From assembly GCA_009760855.2 (NCBI GenBank), contig WPIO01000185.1:418001-482000 (forward strand): 64,000 nt of DNA. The letters are read 5' to 3'. Each line of letters starts with the position of its first letter. Within the stretch, counting starts at the first letter, position 1. This stretch comes from Cristatella mucedo. Lineage: Eukaryota > Bryozoa > Phylactolaemata > Cristatellidae. Of this stretch, positions 10,256-20,563 are shown in pieces. The notes beneath the pieces are model-generated. The model saw only the letters and a program-made list of their open reading frames with translations, was not told the DNA's origin and searched no databases. The position numbers were made by a program, and so were the translations under genes.

Positions 10256-11480
10256 CCGCAGCCAAAGATGTCCTCACATCTAAAAGATAAACACTTCGCA
10301 GACGAGTCTATTAGACAGTGACCGACGATTGTACGCGACCGCAATCAGCGTCGCCAATAATGGGGTGCACAGCTTTTATGACGCCCAGATCACATCTCAA
10401 CTTTTGACCGGCGCAAAGCCTCGGGCGCAACTCTCACTTCGAGCGACGCAGACGTGAGCTATGGGGCTTAAATCTAGTCTTGACACTCAAGTTCACCACG
10501 AGCGCAACCGCTACGGCACAACTAGGCTCAACTGGCTGCCTGTGACTAGACAGACCCCGTAGACTTCCATGCTAATGAACCATGCCTTCCCATGTGGTGT
10601 GTTCTCGGTCTTTATAAATTCACGAGCAGCGATGGATTAATGTCTCATCGCTCATAATCCGGTCGATGTGGCACACTAATGATTCACAACTAATTATTTG
10701 ATGCAGCGGCGTTTGACTGCTCGGGCAGCCCGAGCGAGCGTCATTATGCCGAGGCGGAGTGAGATCGCCAACGCGCCGCGGCGGACGCTGTGCGTCGCCA
10801 GATCACGATCGGCTCGCGATGTCGTGGTCTGTCGCCACCGAGCAAGCGGCGCTAGGTCGCGCGAGAAATCGTGGCCCTGAGTGACAGGACTGCTAGAACC
10901 ACGTGGTGTGCGGCGGCGGCGGCGGCTTCCGCGTGTCGGGACAGAGCCAGTCAGCAAAACGCAGCCCTCGTGGCGGTGCTACTGGTCTCAGCCGACGCGT
11001 GACGACTGCTGCTGGCGCCTAAATCGTGTACCGCCCGGATGCAGACTTGTTGGCGCAGCACCGATGCACGGAGATATGGTGACAGTAGTTAAAGTGCGCA
11101 CCAGCGACGACGAGCGACCCGTGCCTTCGCATGCAAAAGTCCACACCCATGGCGCAGATGAGGCTATTTGACAGCGCCTGATGGTTACGACCGTTTCTCA
11201 GCTGCCCAGACGTACACACCGTACACACTCCGCGGCCTAAAGGTCAACTAAGATCTAATGTCGATGCCAACTCTGGAAGCACAGATGACTGTCTATTGAA
11301 TGGCGTCGGCCATATTATGCGGCCTTGGCAATATATATTCCACAAAAGGTTCGTAGCCGCTACAATTCAGGAAGCTCAAATAATGAATATCAGTCATCGA
11401 AATCTGGCCGATTTAGCTCGCCACCATTTCTCTGCCCCCTCCTTATATAAGGACCGTCGTTGAGCGAGGAGGCGTGCCGA
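10256..11480. other. unassigned sequence with a short CpG-rich patch
   Basis: A GC-rich patch occupies about 10690-10960. Open frames on both strands there show no domain. Nothing else is recognisable. Confidence 0.4.
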
Positions 11481-11492
11481 AAGGGGGTACGG

Positions 11493-11974
11493 GGGACGTA
11501 TGAGCCTATTGACAGGGACCCGAGTCCCCCAAAGGATCCGGGTCTCGCAAAAACTCTATAACGCAGCGAATAGTAGTCAGATAGACCCTGTTCCAGGCTC
11601 AATCGCCTTTTTTCGGTCAATAAAGCAATACCGCGATCCGAATTCAGTTTTTGTTCTCCAGTCGTTGGCGAAGAAAGACAGTAGTGAGGTCTGGCCAGGC
11701 TGTAGAGCAGGAGTGGGGGTTTCTTCGAACGTCCGCGCTTCGTCTTTGGCGTTTCGACACCAACCGCCAGTTTTTTCTTTGCGAACATCGTGTACGGCGC
11801 CGTGAGCCAATGCGGACACTGCGTTGGGGTCTTCCGTTTTTAACGTGACAGGTATTACTGAACATGAGGTTTTTCTACGATTTTGACTATTTTCTAGAAA
11901 AAAAATAATTAATTCACTTTAACTACGGGGTCTTTGAGGGGACCCGGGTCTTCGCCAGTCGGTTCATACGTCCC
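11493..11974. repeat. foldback-like element with about 48-bp imperfect inverted arms
   Basis: The left arm at 11493-11540 (GGGACGTATGAGCC ... GACCCGAGTCCCC) is matched by the reverse complement of 11926-11974 (GGGACGTATGAACC ... GACCCGGGTCCCC), with several mismatches and small gaps. The interior has no recognisable transposase. It may be a non-autonomous DNA transposon or foldback element; target-site duplications were not identified. Confidence 0.4.
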
Positions 11975-12179
11975 TGGGCGCTGAATCAGGGAGCGCCAAG
12001 GGGCGCCAAAATGGGCGTCTAATACTAGGGGGAGGGCACCATCTGTGTAGTTCGTCCCCGGGTGCACAATATTCTAGGAACGCATCTCGCGAAAAAATAA
12101 ATATTCATCGATATGAGACTCGTGTATCCGGACTTTTTAATTGCGATCCCATTTTCTCTCAGCGTTCTAAGAATATTCA

Positions 12180-12720
12180 GTCTAGAGGCGATTTGGCAGT
12201 CTCAAAAGTTTCGCCTCCTGTCCGGACCCGCGGAGGCAGGCCGTCGAGGCAGTGCTGGGACGAGGCCTGGCCTTTTCTCCGCTCCTCATTCCTAGCAGTG
12301 GCGGGTCTATTCTTCTGCCGACTCGCCGAGGCGCTCAGCATTTGGAGCGGCGCCACGACGCCGTGCGAGAGCGTCTGGGAATTGCGAAACGGCGGGGCTC
12401 AGCGGGCGTGCTTGGGCATCGACGCGCGGGCGGCGGGCGATCTGGCAGCCAGGCGAGACCAGGCTTTCAGACCTCGTTTGCAGGCCGCCTCGAGCTGAAG
12501 GCGCGTGCTGGTGATCCCCTGGCAACCCCTCCGTCTGCATAACGCTGCGCTTAAGCTCAAGCGAGCGCCGCAGCAGCTGCTGCCGACCGCTAAATGATGC
12601 CTTTGGCAGTGGCTGCGGTGGCGCCGCCGTTTTTCCGTTTACTCCGTGCGCGCGCGCACCTGCAGCCGCTGGCGAGCGCCTCGAAAAAGCTAGAAAGGCG
12701 GAACCTAACGCAAACAAAAT
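12180..12720. other. GC-rich block, no gene recognised
   Basis: Composition is GC- and CpG-rich, and open frames are present on both strands at once. No domain or splice structure stands out. It could be a regulatory CpG island. Confidence 0.35.
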
Positions 12721-12911
12721 AGAAGGCATCTACCGCAAGCCGTGAGCGGCGTTTTGCCACAAAAAACACTCGTACCGAGCCGTTGTGGGCGAGCGGACGG
12801 TGAGATCTAGCTAGATTCGCAGCCGTTCGCAGTGGGCGAAAATGGCTGAGCCGACAGTAAGCCGCCTGGCGTCTCTGCTTTGGTCCAGTGGCAACTTATA
12901 CCTGGGTCTTA

Positions 12912-13384
12912 ATAATAGTAATCATAATAATGCACTTGATAAAGCGCCCTCAGAGAACTCAATCTCTTTCTAGGTGCTTTACATTTGCTGCAAAGGAAAA
13001 TGCAATTGAATGGTGAGTAATATCATGCTTGATAAACAACATGAATAACAGGGTTAGGGGTGACATGCACAGGGTCAGCATGCAAATGTGGTTAGTGGCA
13101 GCATTGCACAGTGTCAGCACGCATAAGCACATCAAGGACGAATCACAGGGACCCAATAAATGCTGTCGTAAATAGGTGTGCTTTTAAGTTCTTTTTAAAT
13201 GTGGTCAATTCAGGGGATGTTGTGACGGAAGTCGGGAGGGAGTTCCAGGCTTTGGGAGCACATGAAGTAAATGCATGGTCTCCAAAGGATTTGAGGTTTG
13301 TACGAGGCATTGGTAAACTGTTGGATTCCGAAAAGCGGGTGTTACGATGCTTGGCCTGGTGGGGGAGTAGATCTGAGAGATAGG
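12912..13384 (-). mobile_element. LINE-A 5'-truncated copy
   Basis: The (AAT)n-like tail at 12912-12930 and the hairpin (AAAGCGCCCTCAGAGAACTC) are followed by the 3' UTR. The end of the coding region reaches about 13384, where similarity stops abruptly. Confidence 0.88.
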
Positions 13385-13943
13385 CCGCCTGGCTTCAGTG
13401 AGACGCTCTGCTGAGCGTATGTGCTAGCCCGTCGGGTACTACTGATTGGTGACGCAATTTCTTCCGCTATGCACCGCCAGCCATTTAAAAGCCTAAGCCG
13501 TCGCGCTGCTTGCATGCGCGCGAGCGTCCTTTCCAGGAAGGGCGCCCCGCCCGCCCGAGCGTGCGTTGCGAGTGGCGCAGCTCGCTCGTAGTTCACTGTC
13601 CGTGCTCGCGCGAGAGACTGCGATAGGCTGCGTCGGACGTCTGCAGACGGATATTGCACACCGAGCCGATGTTAATTATAGCCGGTCATTCCGTAGGGAG
13701 ATCGCACATTCGAGGACGCCTCCCCTCCCCCCCCCGGTCTCCCATGCTTCAATTTCTCCAGCCGGGGCCGGGGAGTGTGTGTGCGGAAAGGTTGCCGAAT
13801 GAGAGAATGCAGAAATTTGATCTCGTTTCGCACTGAATTTATTTAGCCCAAACTTGCCGGATATGTCGTACTTGAACCGGAAAGCGAGCGCAAGCTCATT
13901 GGCGCAGGGGACGCATGGATGCCGAGCAGCGAGCGAGCGAGCT

Positions 13944-14490
13944 TAATAATAATAATAATAATAAAACATTTGGTAATAAGCGCCGTCGGAGAACTCAATC
14001 TATTTCCAGGCGATTTACAATTGCTGCAAAAGAAGCACAATCGAAGGGTTAGTGGTAGCAAGCTCAATAAACAGCAAGAGTAAATAAATAATAAGTAAAT
14101 ACTAGCTGATTCAACAGCCTCTTTTGAATAGCGACAGAAGATCCATAATCGCTATCGCCATCGCTTGCTGCGGCGATAGAGGATCACCCACCACAGGATT
14201 CGAAACCACGACCTCGGGGCCGAGGTCGTGAAAAGCAGCCACCTTAACTAGCGAGCCATCACGGCTCAAATAATAACACGGTTAGGGGTGACATGCTCAG
14301 GGTCAGCATGCAAGTATGGTTAGTGGTAGCATGCACAGTGTCAGCATGCATATGCACATAAAGGACGAATCGCCGGGACCCACTAAATGCTGTCGTCAAT
14401 AGGCGCGTTTTAGTTTCTTTTTAAATGCGGTCGAGTCAGAATATGCCGTGAAGAAGTCGGGAGTGAGTTCCAGTATTTGAGAGCAGGTAA
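13944..14490 (-). mobile_element. LINE-A 5'-truncated copy, split by a SINE2
   Basis: The LINE 3' end is at 13944-14085 ((AAT)n tail and hairpin). Its 3' UTR and coding end resume at 14277-14490. The gap between is a SINE2 element flanked by a 9-base repeat, so the LINE was here first. Confidence 0.85.
14086..14276 (-). mobile_element. SINE2 (tRNA-derived) inserted in LINE-A
   Basis: Read on the minus strand it starts GAGCCGTGATGGCTCGCTAGTTAAGG (A-box-like TGGCTCGCTAGTTAAGG) and carries the B-box GTTTCGAATCC. The body is rich in GCGATGGCGATAGC, with the family end TCGCTATTCAAAAGAGGCTG. The 9-base target-site duplication AAATAATAA flanks it at 14086-14094 and 14268-14276. Related copies lie near 14971, 18155, 32265 and 61480. 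Confidence 0.8.
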
Positions 14491-14708
14491 ACCGGGAGCT
14501 TGAGAGCGAGGCTTTCGCCTCGGCGTTTGGGAGTCACAAGCTGCCCTTTTGCATTTTACAGTCTCGTCAGATACATCAGAGGGGCGGAGTGGCCAGCGAC
14601 AGAGGAGCGGCTAACGCGGTGGCGGGCACTGCATGGAAATGCTCTAGCGTTGCCTGCATGAATCGCTACTCTTTTTGGCAGCCGCCTGCTCATAGCCTTG
14701 GCTAGGCG

Positions 14709-14894
14709 TTGGCAGAGGCCTCAGTTTTGAGCATCTTGGCGGCGTCTGTTTTGACTGGTACCTTCACTGAGCTATACGAGAATATGGGATACGAATACAC
14801 GCTAAGCGAAAATTGCATCGCACTCTGTAGTGAATCTACCGAGTGCAACGAAAGTCTCTCAGGCTGCAAGTGCTTTGTAGAAAAATCTGCGTAG
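14709..14894 (+). other. possible cysteine-rich exon, unproven
   Basis: The open frame has no ATG at its start. It could begin at the acceptor-like GAGGCCTCAG before 14727. Its end contains five closely spaced cysteines in a C-x3-C-x5-C-x6-C-x-C arrangement (CIALCSESTECNESLSGCKC), reminiscent of EGF-like or EB modules in secreted or surface proteins. There is no partner exon that I can recognise. It is followed immediately by a LINE-B tail. This may be chance. Confidence 0.18.
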
Positions 14895-14907
14895 CACGTG
14901 GCGCGTA

Positions 14908-14968
14908 GCACGTGGCTTTGTAAAGTTACAGACGGAGATACGCTACATTACACTATGTTGCACTACAT
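14908..14968 (+). mobile_element. LINE-B 3' tail fragment
   Basis: GGCTTTGTAAAGTTACAGACGGAGATACG followed by irregular CATTAC-type repeats matches the LINE-B 3' terminus (reverse complement of 37603-37655). Only the last 60 bases are present. A SINE2 begins directly after it. Confidence 0.65.
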
Positions 14969-14970
14969 TG

Positions 14971-15152
14971 GTGAGCCGCGATGGCGCACTAGGTAAGGCG
15001 GTTACTTTTTACGATTTTGTTACCAAGGTCCTGGGTACGAATACTGCCCTGGGCGATCCTTAGTTACTGCTGTAGCGGTGGCGATGGCTGTAGACGCTGT
15101 TCTGTCGCTATAAAAAAAGAGGCTGTCGAATCAGCTAGCTTTTTTTTTATTA
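14971..15152 (+). mobile_element. SINE2 (tRNA-derived)
   Basis: TGAGCCGCGATGGCGCACTAGGTAAGG is the tRNA-like head with an A-box, and GGGTACGAATACTG is the degenerate B-box. The body has GGTGGCGATGGC, and the element ends in TCGCTATAAAAAAAGAGGCTGTCGAATCAGCTAG followed by a T-rich tail, as in the 14.1 kb copy. Confidence 0.75.
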
Positions 15153-15269
15153 CCGACGGCAGTGGCAGTGACGCTACTGGAACGACAGCACACCAGCGTT
15201 CCTCACGACGCCCTAACAAGTACTAGGATGACAGGCCTCGCACGTCAGCGTCGTCTGCTGCTTTCGGCG

Positions 15270-15450
15270 CTCCTTCCAATAAACTCGGCTAACGGCGGCG
15301 GCAGCCGCTCGGCGGCGTCGCTCTCTTCTCTTCCCACAAAGATGGCCGCAGTAGCTCGGAAAGGCGCTCGAAGGGAAGCGGCTTCGCTCCGTCCGGGCGC
15401 TAATCCACCAGGCGGCGCGAAGCTCTTCCTCCGCCGTCAGCCGGCAGCCA

Positions 15451-15525
<75 letters not shown>

Positions 15526-15850
15526 CGCCGTCGCCGCCGTCGCCGCCGCCGCCGCCTAAACTGGCAGGCGAGCAAGCGACCTCCTGCCCCGCGTGCCGAC
15601 GCGTGCTAGACCGCCGCGCGTCTGGCGGCGGCGGCGCGAGTGAGGTAATTCAGTTGCCCTCTTCGTCGCCCTTTCACCCGGAGCTGCTGCCTCGGCTCGT
15701 GCCCGACCGGCGGCGCCCACTTGACGCGCGCGCGCCAGCCCCTGCCTTCGAATGAGAGCAGTCCGCCGCGCCGCGGACTGCCGGACCCAGCGAGCAGCGC
15801 CGGAGGGGTGGGGCGAGTGATCCTATGCGGCAAGATGGCCGCCTGTGGTT
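15270..15850. promoter_or_regulatory. CpG-rich block with (CCG)n repeat
   Basis: This is a GC-rich stretch containing a near-pure (CCG)n run at about 15451-15560. The poly-Pro and poly-Arg frames are compositional. A promoter role is inferred only from composition. Confidence 0.35.
15451..15560 (+). repeat. (CCG)n trinucleotide repeat
   Basis: This is an almost uninterrupted CCG run, with a few GTCGCC variants near its right end. Confidence 0.95.
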
Positions 15851-16094
15851 GCAATGGACCTCCGGTGCTAGGGGCTAGGACGAGGAGCAGCCTTACAGCT
15901 AGCTCATTGCCAGGAAAATCCTTGCTTATTTAAGTGCCGCCCCAAACAGTATTTCCATTCGACAGGCCTTCTCAGAAAGCAGCGGATAAGCTCTCTATTA
16001 TAGGGCTTCATGCTCATCTTTGAGCGCTTCCCTCCCGCACTCTCTCGATCCTTGTAGCTGCCGGAAGAAGAGTCGGAGCGATCCTCGCTAAGCC

Positions 16095-16152
16095 TCTCCC
16101 TCTCTGGGTCTCTCTGTGTCTCTCTCGGTGTCTCTCGGTCTTTCTGTCTCGG

Positions 16153-16212
<60 letters not shown>

Positions 16213-16585
16213 CCTCTGTCTCTCTCTGTCTCCCTCTCTCTGTGTGTCTGTCTCCCTCTCTCTGTGTGTCTCTGTGTGTCTCTCTCTGTCTCTCTCTCTC
16301 TCTCTCGGTCTCTCTCTCTCTCTCGGTCTCTCTCTCTCTCGGTCTCTCTCTCTCTCTCTGTCTCTCTGTCTCTGTGTCTGTCTCTCTGTCTCTGTCTGTC
16401 TCTCTGTCTCTGTCTGTCTCTCTGTCTCTGTCTCTGTGTCTCTCTGTGTCTCTCATTTTCCGTGTCTCTGCGTCTCTCTCTCTCCCTCTCTATCACTCTC
16501 TGTCTCTCCCGGTCTCTCTGTCCCTCTATCTATCTGTCTCTCTTCATCTATGTCTCTGTCTCTGTCTGTCTGTCTCTCTTTTTCG
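16095..16585 (+). repeat. (CT)n / (CTCTGT)n low-complexity repeat
   Basis: About 490 bases of pyrimidine-rich CT, CTGT and CGGT short-period repeat. The Ser/Leu-rich and Arg/Glu-rich frames in it are artefacts. Confidence 0.95.
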
Positions 16586-16684
16586 CCGCCTTCCTCCGAT
16601 CCCTCTGTTTCTCACTGTCTCACTCTTCCTATTGTCATGCTTTCTCGGCGTCTCCATCTGTCGCCTGCAAGTCGCCTTCTAATC

Positions 16685-16841
16685 AAAGTGCTGGTTTGGT
16701 CCAGCGGTTAAGGTGCTCGCCCCGACCAAGGTCTGCCTGAGGTCGTGGGCTCGAGCCCCGAGGCACATGTGAAGCGCCTGAATAGTGATTAAGTTATCTT
16801 GGGACGCTACGCAAGTTAATTCTATTTATTTATTTAAAGTG
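16685..16841 (+). mobile_element. SINE1 (tRNA-derived), complete with target-site duplication
   Basis: The tRNA-like head has an A-box (TGGTCCAGCGGTTAAGG) and a B-box region (GTGGGCTCGAGCCCC). It is followed by GTGAAGCGCCTGAATAG and ...GGGACGCTACGCAA, which resembles the GCGCC/GGCGC hairpin at the 3' end of LINE-A. The element is flanked by AAAGTG at 16685-16690 and 16836-16841. It is a short non-coding retroposon transcribed by RNA polymerase III and probably mobilised by a LINE. Confidence 0.82.
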
Positions 16842-17840
16842 ACAGAGCTCGCACCTCTGTGTTGCGGTGCCCCCTGGTGGTGTATCGCGTAGCTGCCAAG
16901 TTCACACTCGGGGCTCTGAACTGCTAAGATACTCGCAATATTTTTGATTGCATATGTTTTAAGCGTGAGCTTAAGGTAACTTACCTACTTATCCATCCTG
17001 TGCTGGCTACAGGTCTTCGTCCAGGACAACATCCGGCGTACTAATCACAATAATAATTGGTCGCATGTACGTCGCTCTGCTATTACGAAATCTCTATTCA
17101 GGCGCTTAAAAACTCGCGTCAAACTAAAATGTCAAAAAGGTTAATGACTTATAATGCAACATTCTCAGACAAGCATGCAAAGGCACACAGGTATCGCGCA
17201 TAGAAAAGAATGCAATAGAACAGTACAAGAAGACAACCATGGTCACTGGTAAGTAAAATAAGATACTGGTAAGTACTGGTTAGTAGATAACAAGCTAATA
17301 ACAAGCTTCCTTCCCCACCTTTTTAAAATGCTTAGAACCAGATTTAGTCCATTGGGGCGCTATAAAAATGCTTAACAATTATTATTAGTAATTAATAATA
17401 ATTAATAATAAAATAAAATAAAATAATTAAATTAATAATTAATAATTAAATAACTAGTATTACTAATAAGTAATTATTATTGTAATCATCTGTAGTATCG
17501 GTATCGGTGACAGTCGTACTATCAGCGTACTATCTATGTACTATGTATCCGCATCAGGTGCCAGTCGCACCGCGAAAAGGAAAGCATGCAAAACAAACGA
17601 GAACGAAAAAGACAAGTTTACTGAAATCGCTTCGAGACAAGAGACAAGTCCCGAAAAGTTGAGCAGACCCAAACCGTGCTTAGCTAAGACTTAAATTAGG
17701 CAAAGTTATCGCAGGTGGTTACACATGCCGAAAGCAAGTTTTAGTATTTCGGCACATAAAAATGGATGATCCATTAGCTGAAAGATTTTGTTTAAGTTCG
17801 AGGAGCGGCGAGACAGCTACAAGGTGAGGGGCAGGGCTTT
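16842..17840. other. unassigned sequence with AT-rich and SINE-like traces
   Basis: A short SINE1-like piece (AAATCTCTATTCAGGCGCTTAAAA, about 17088-17112) and an AT-rich TAATAATTA-type stretch (17375-17485) are visible. There is no gene. Confidence 0.45.
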
Positions 17841-18154
17841 ACTATGGCACAATGGAAGGACACAATCATGAAGCTGAGCTATTCGGTGAGAGCGAGCTCA
17901 GTCGAAATTGTCGGAAATGCTGCAGTGAGTTGCGTTCCCATGTGCAACTCGCTCATTGGACACGCAGCGAGTGAGCATGTTCGGCTGGGGAGGGACAGCG
18001 TGAGGACGGTGTCGCGCCAACGCGACCAGCTCCGGTCGCTATGCATTTTTAAATTACTGCTTTCCGTGCATCTATCGATACAGGCCACACTTACACATTC
18101 AGCCATTCAGAGTTGCCAAGGACGTGGTCCTGGACCGCTCGTGAGGGTTGTTGT

Positions 18155-18312
18155 TGGGGCCGTGATAGCCCAGAAGGCAAGGTGATTGCTCTTCACGATC
18201 AATGTCGTAGATTCGAATCCTGCAGACGGCCACCCTTTATTTCTCATTGCAAGCAGTGGTGATAGTGGTTAAGGTTATTCTGCCACCACAAAAATGAGGC
18301 TGATATATAAGT
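18155..18312 (+). mobile_element. SINE2 (tRNA-derived), diverged copy
   Basis: GGGGCCGTGATAGCCCAGAAGGCAAGG is the head with an A-box, and GATTCGAATCCTGCAG is a good B-box. The body includes GCAAGCAGTGGTGATAG and the end AATGAGGCTG. It resembles the 14.1 and 15.0 kb copies. Confidence 0.65.
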
Positions 18313-18914
18313 TATTATGTAATATTATATATTACACTGTATATTAATTCTCCCCTCTCCCCTGGACCCTCGTTAGTCACGTGCAGGAGATACGCTCTCG
18401 GGTCGCCGACTGCAGCAGGCGAGCGGATTGCTTTTGGCGTCAAGCGCTCTATTATAAGTCTGCGAATTTACTCGTGCAGTACACTGAAATAGGGCTCCAG
18501 AACGTAAGTAGCGAACTGAAGGCGACGCTGCGTCACACGCTGCGCTGCCTTGAAAGCCGCATAAAGACAAGTGTGGAGAGCCCGATCGTTATGAGCTCTG
18601 GACCGGTAGTGCAGAGGTGGCAGGATCGCTCCCACCCCTTTATAGACGTTCCATCCCTCGGTAGACGCCCCTTGGTCGCTCGGTATTTTTAAATTAATCG
18701 CGGGATAGCCTCCTGAGTCAGGGCTTGTCGGTCTAACTTCCGCAGTCAACAAAACGTTTCTTCGAACCGTTCGTCGATGTCCTAAACAGTACTTCAAAGA
18801 GTTGTATCTATGCTTTTGCCATTCGCACGACTTGTTGCTTCAACCAAGGACATTAAGTTGGAGCCGTGGAGATTTGATGGCAGGGCCTCATGCAAATGTT
18901 ATCCACTCACACCC

Positions 18915-18939
18915 TCAAAAGAGAGAGAGAGGGAGAGAG

Positions 18940-19009
<70 letters not shown>

Positions 19010-19045
19010 AGAGAAAGAGAGAGAGACAGAGAGAGAAAGCTAGAG
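18915..19045 (+). repeat. (GA)n microsatellite
   Basis: An almost pure GA run with GAAA interruptions at its end. The Arg/Glu-rich frame is an artefact. Confidence 0.95.
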
Positions 19046-19071
19046 ACAACCATAGAGATTTAAAGAGTTAA

Positions 19072-19365
19072 ATAATGATAATAATAAATTTTTATTTCAC
19101 CCTCAGAATCTCTGTCTAGGCAATTTATAGATGTCGTATACAAAGTATTACAAAATGATTGTTGGTAATATCGACAATCATCAGGCACAGTATAAGCAGG
19201 AACACGAGCACGATGGACTTCTTTTTTCAATATCGTCATGTCAGGGGACTTTCGATGTGCCGCGGTAGTGAGTTCTAGGCTTTGGGGGCATAGGAACTAA
19301 AGACATGGTCTCCAACGGTGTTCAGGTTCGTACAAAGTATGGCTAAACGATTCGAGTCTGAACAA
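19072..19365 (-). mobile_element. LINE-A old 5'-truncated copy
   Basis: An AAT-rich tail and a degraded hairpin are followed by the 3' coding end (GTGAGTTCTAGGCTTTGGGGGCATAGG and CATGGTCTCCAACG), strongly diverged from the younger copies. Confidence 0.65.
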
Positions 19366-19959
19366 CGGTTGTGCGATTTTTTGTTTGGTGGGGGTTAGTT
19401 CTGATAGTTAGGCTGTAGAATAAAGAGACCTTCATTCTCTTCTTTCTAGTTATCGAGAACCGCCACCACTGATCTCCGTGCATATGGGTATGATCATAGA
19501 TAGCACTTGATTTGTTTGCAAGAGCGGAGCGAACCTGAGCGAAAACGTATCCAGTGGCAACATTACTGTGCATCAATCAGCAGGACATCTCGTGGTCTCG
19601 GGGCTTCGTCAGCTAGAAGGTAGCTCTGCATTGGTGCGCTCGAGCTCGTTGGCTATATTACCTGCATATCAGCAGCTGCTGGTCTGGATATGCACTGAAG
19701 CTGCAACCGGAACCTCTAGTAACACCTATAAAAACTAGAGCCGTGAAGGCACCAACGCTAGCGATTACTTCCAGCAGCAGTGCTACCACGATGGCTACTC
19801 AGCACTTAGGCCAATCGTCTGAAGATCAACGTAGCAGATTTCGGCTGCTAAGTTGACAAGCTCAGGTTCTATAACACTAAAGGACCTTATTGGCTGTGCC
19901 ATCCAGCAAGGCTGATGAAGCATCGGAACGCTTCTGTCCACTTGTCTGCTTGGCAGAAC

Positions 19960-20020
<61 letters not shown>

Positions 20021-20064
20021 TCGAACTTCAGCTGTAAGAGACGAGGTTTATGACTTGGTTAGCA

Positions 20065-20129
<65 letters not shown>

Positions 20130-20130
20130 C
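19960..20130 (+). repeat. (TA)n and (GA)n microsatellites
   Basis: A (TA)n run covers about 19961-20019 and a (GA)n run about 20067-20128. Both lie just upstream of the GPCR first exon. Confidence 0.95.
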
Positions 20131-20311
20131 TACCGTGTGAGAGAAAAATATTAGGAAAAAATTGGAGAGCTGAGAAATGAAGAGAGGGTGAGATGTGAAA
20201 TATTCAGGTATTTATTAAAGGTTCGTAAAAATAAATTTCGAAGGATTCCGCTGCTTTCAGGAATAAACGACCAACGAACATAGTCTCGGTGGGCATGGCT
20301 ACGGCGTGACG

Positions 20312-20563
20312 ATGAGTCCCGTGGACGCATGCGAAAATAGCTCGGCCGCTTTGGCTTGCCGAGCTAGTCTCTACTGCTATCTGATTGGCGGCCCAGCACT
20401 GCTCGCAGCCGGCACCATCGGCAACGTGTGGACGTCCATAGTCGTCGCCAGATGGAGGCTGCGAACGAACTCGGCTGCTGCTTTCATCATATCGCACGCT
20501 GTGCTCGATACGGTAGTGCTGTGGACCGGGCTGAGCCGGCACATATACTTAAGCCTAACAGGG
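20312..20563 (+). other. GPCR exon 1 (TM1-TM2)
   Basis: The ATG at 20312 is chosen because the longer open frame begins at a GTG. The exon ends at the strong donor GGG|GTAAGT (intron from 20564). Upstream, an acceptor-like CTGCTTTCAG ends at 20260, which could mark a 5' UTR intron or a spliced-leader addition site. A five-codon upstream frame (ATG at 20295, TGA at 20307-20309) ends two bases before the main ATG. Confidence 0.8.

Noticed and set aside
15162-15755. Proline-rich 197-residue frame
   Set aside because: The poly-Pro comes from the (CCG)n repeat, the opposite strand is equally open as poly-Arg, and no domain is present.
16014-16740. Arg/Glu-rich and Ser/Leu-rich frames of up to 188 codons
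   Set aside because: They are translations of the CT-rich low-complexity repeat.
16691-16780. A functional tRNA gene
   Set aside because: A and B boxes are present, but the cloverleaf is not convincing, the unit continues into a LINE-like tail, and it has a target-site duplication and other copies. It is a SINE.
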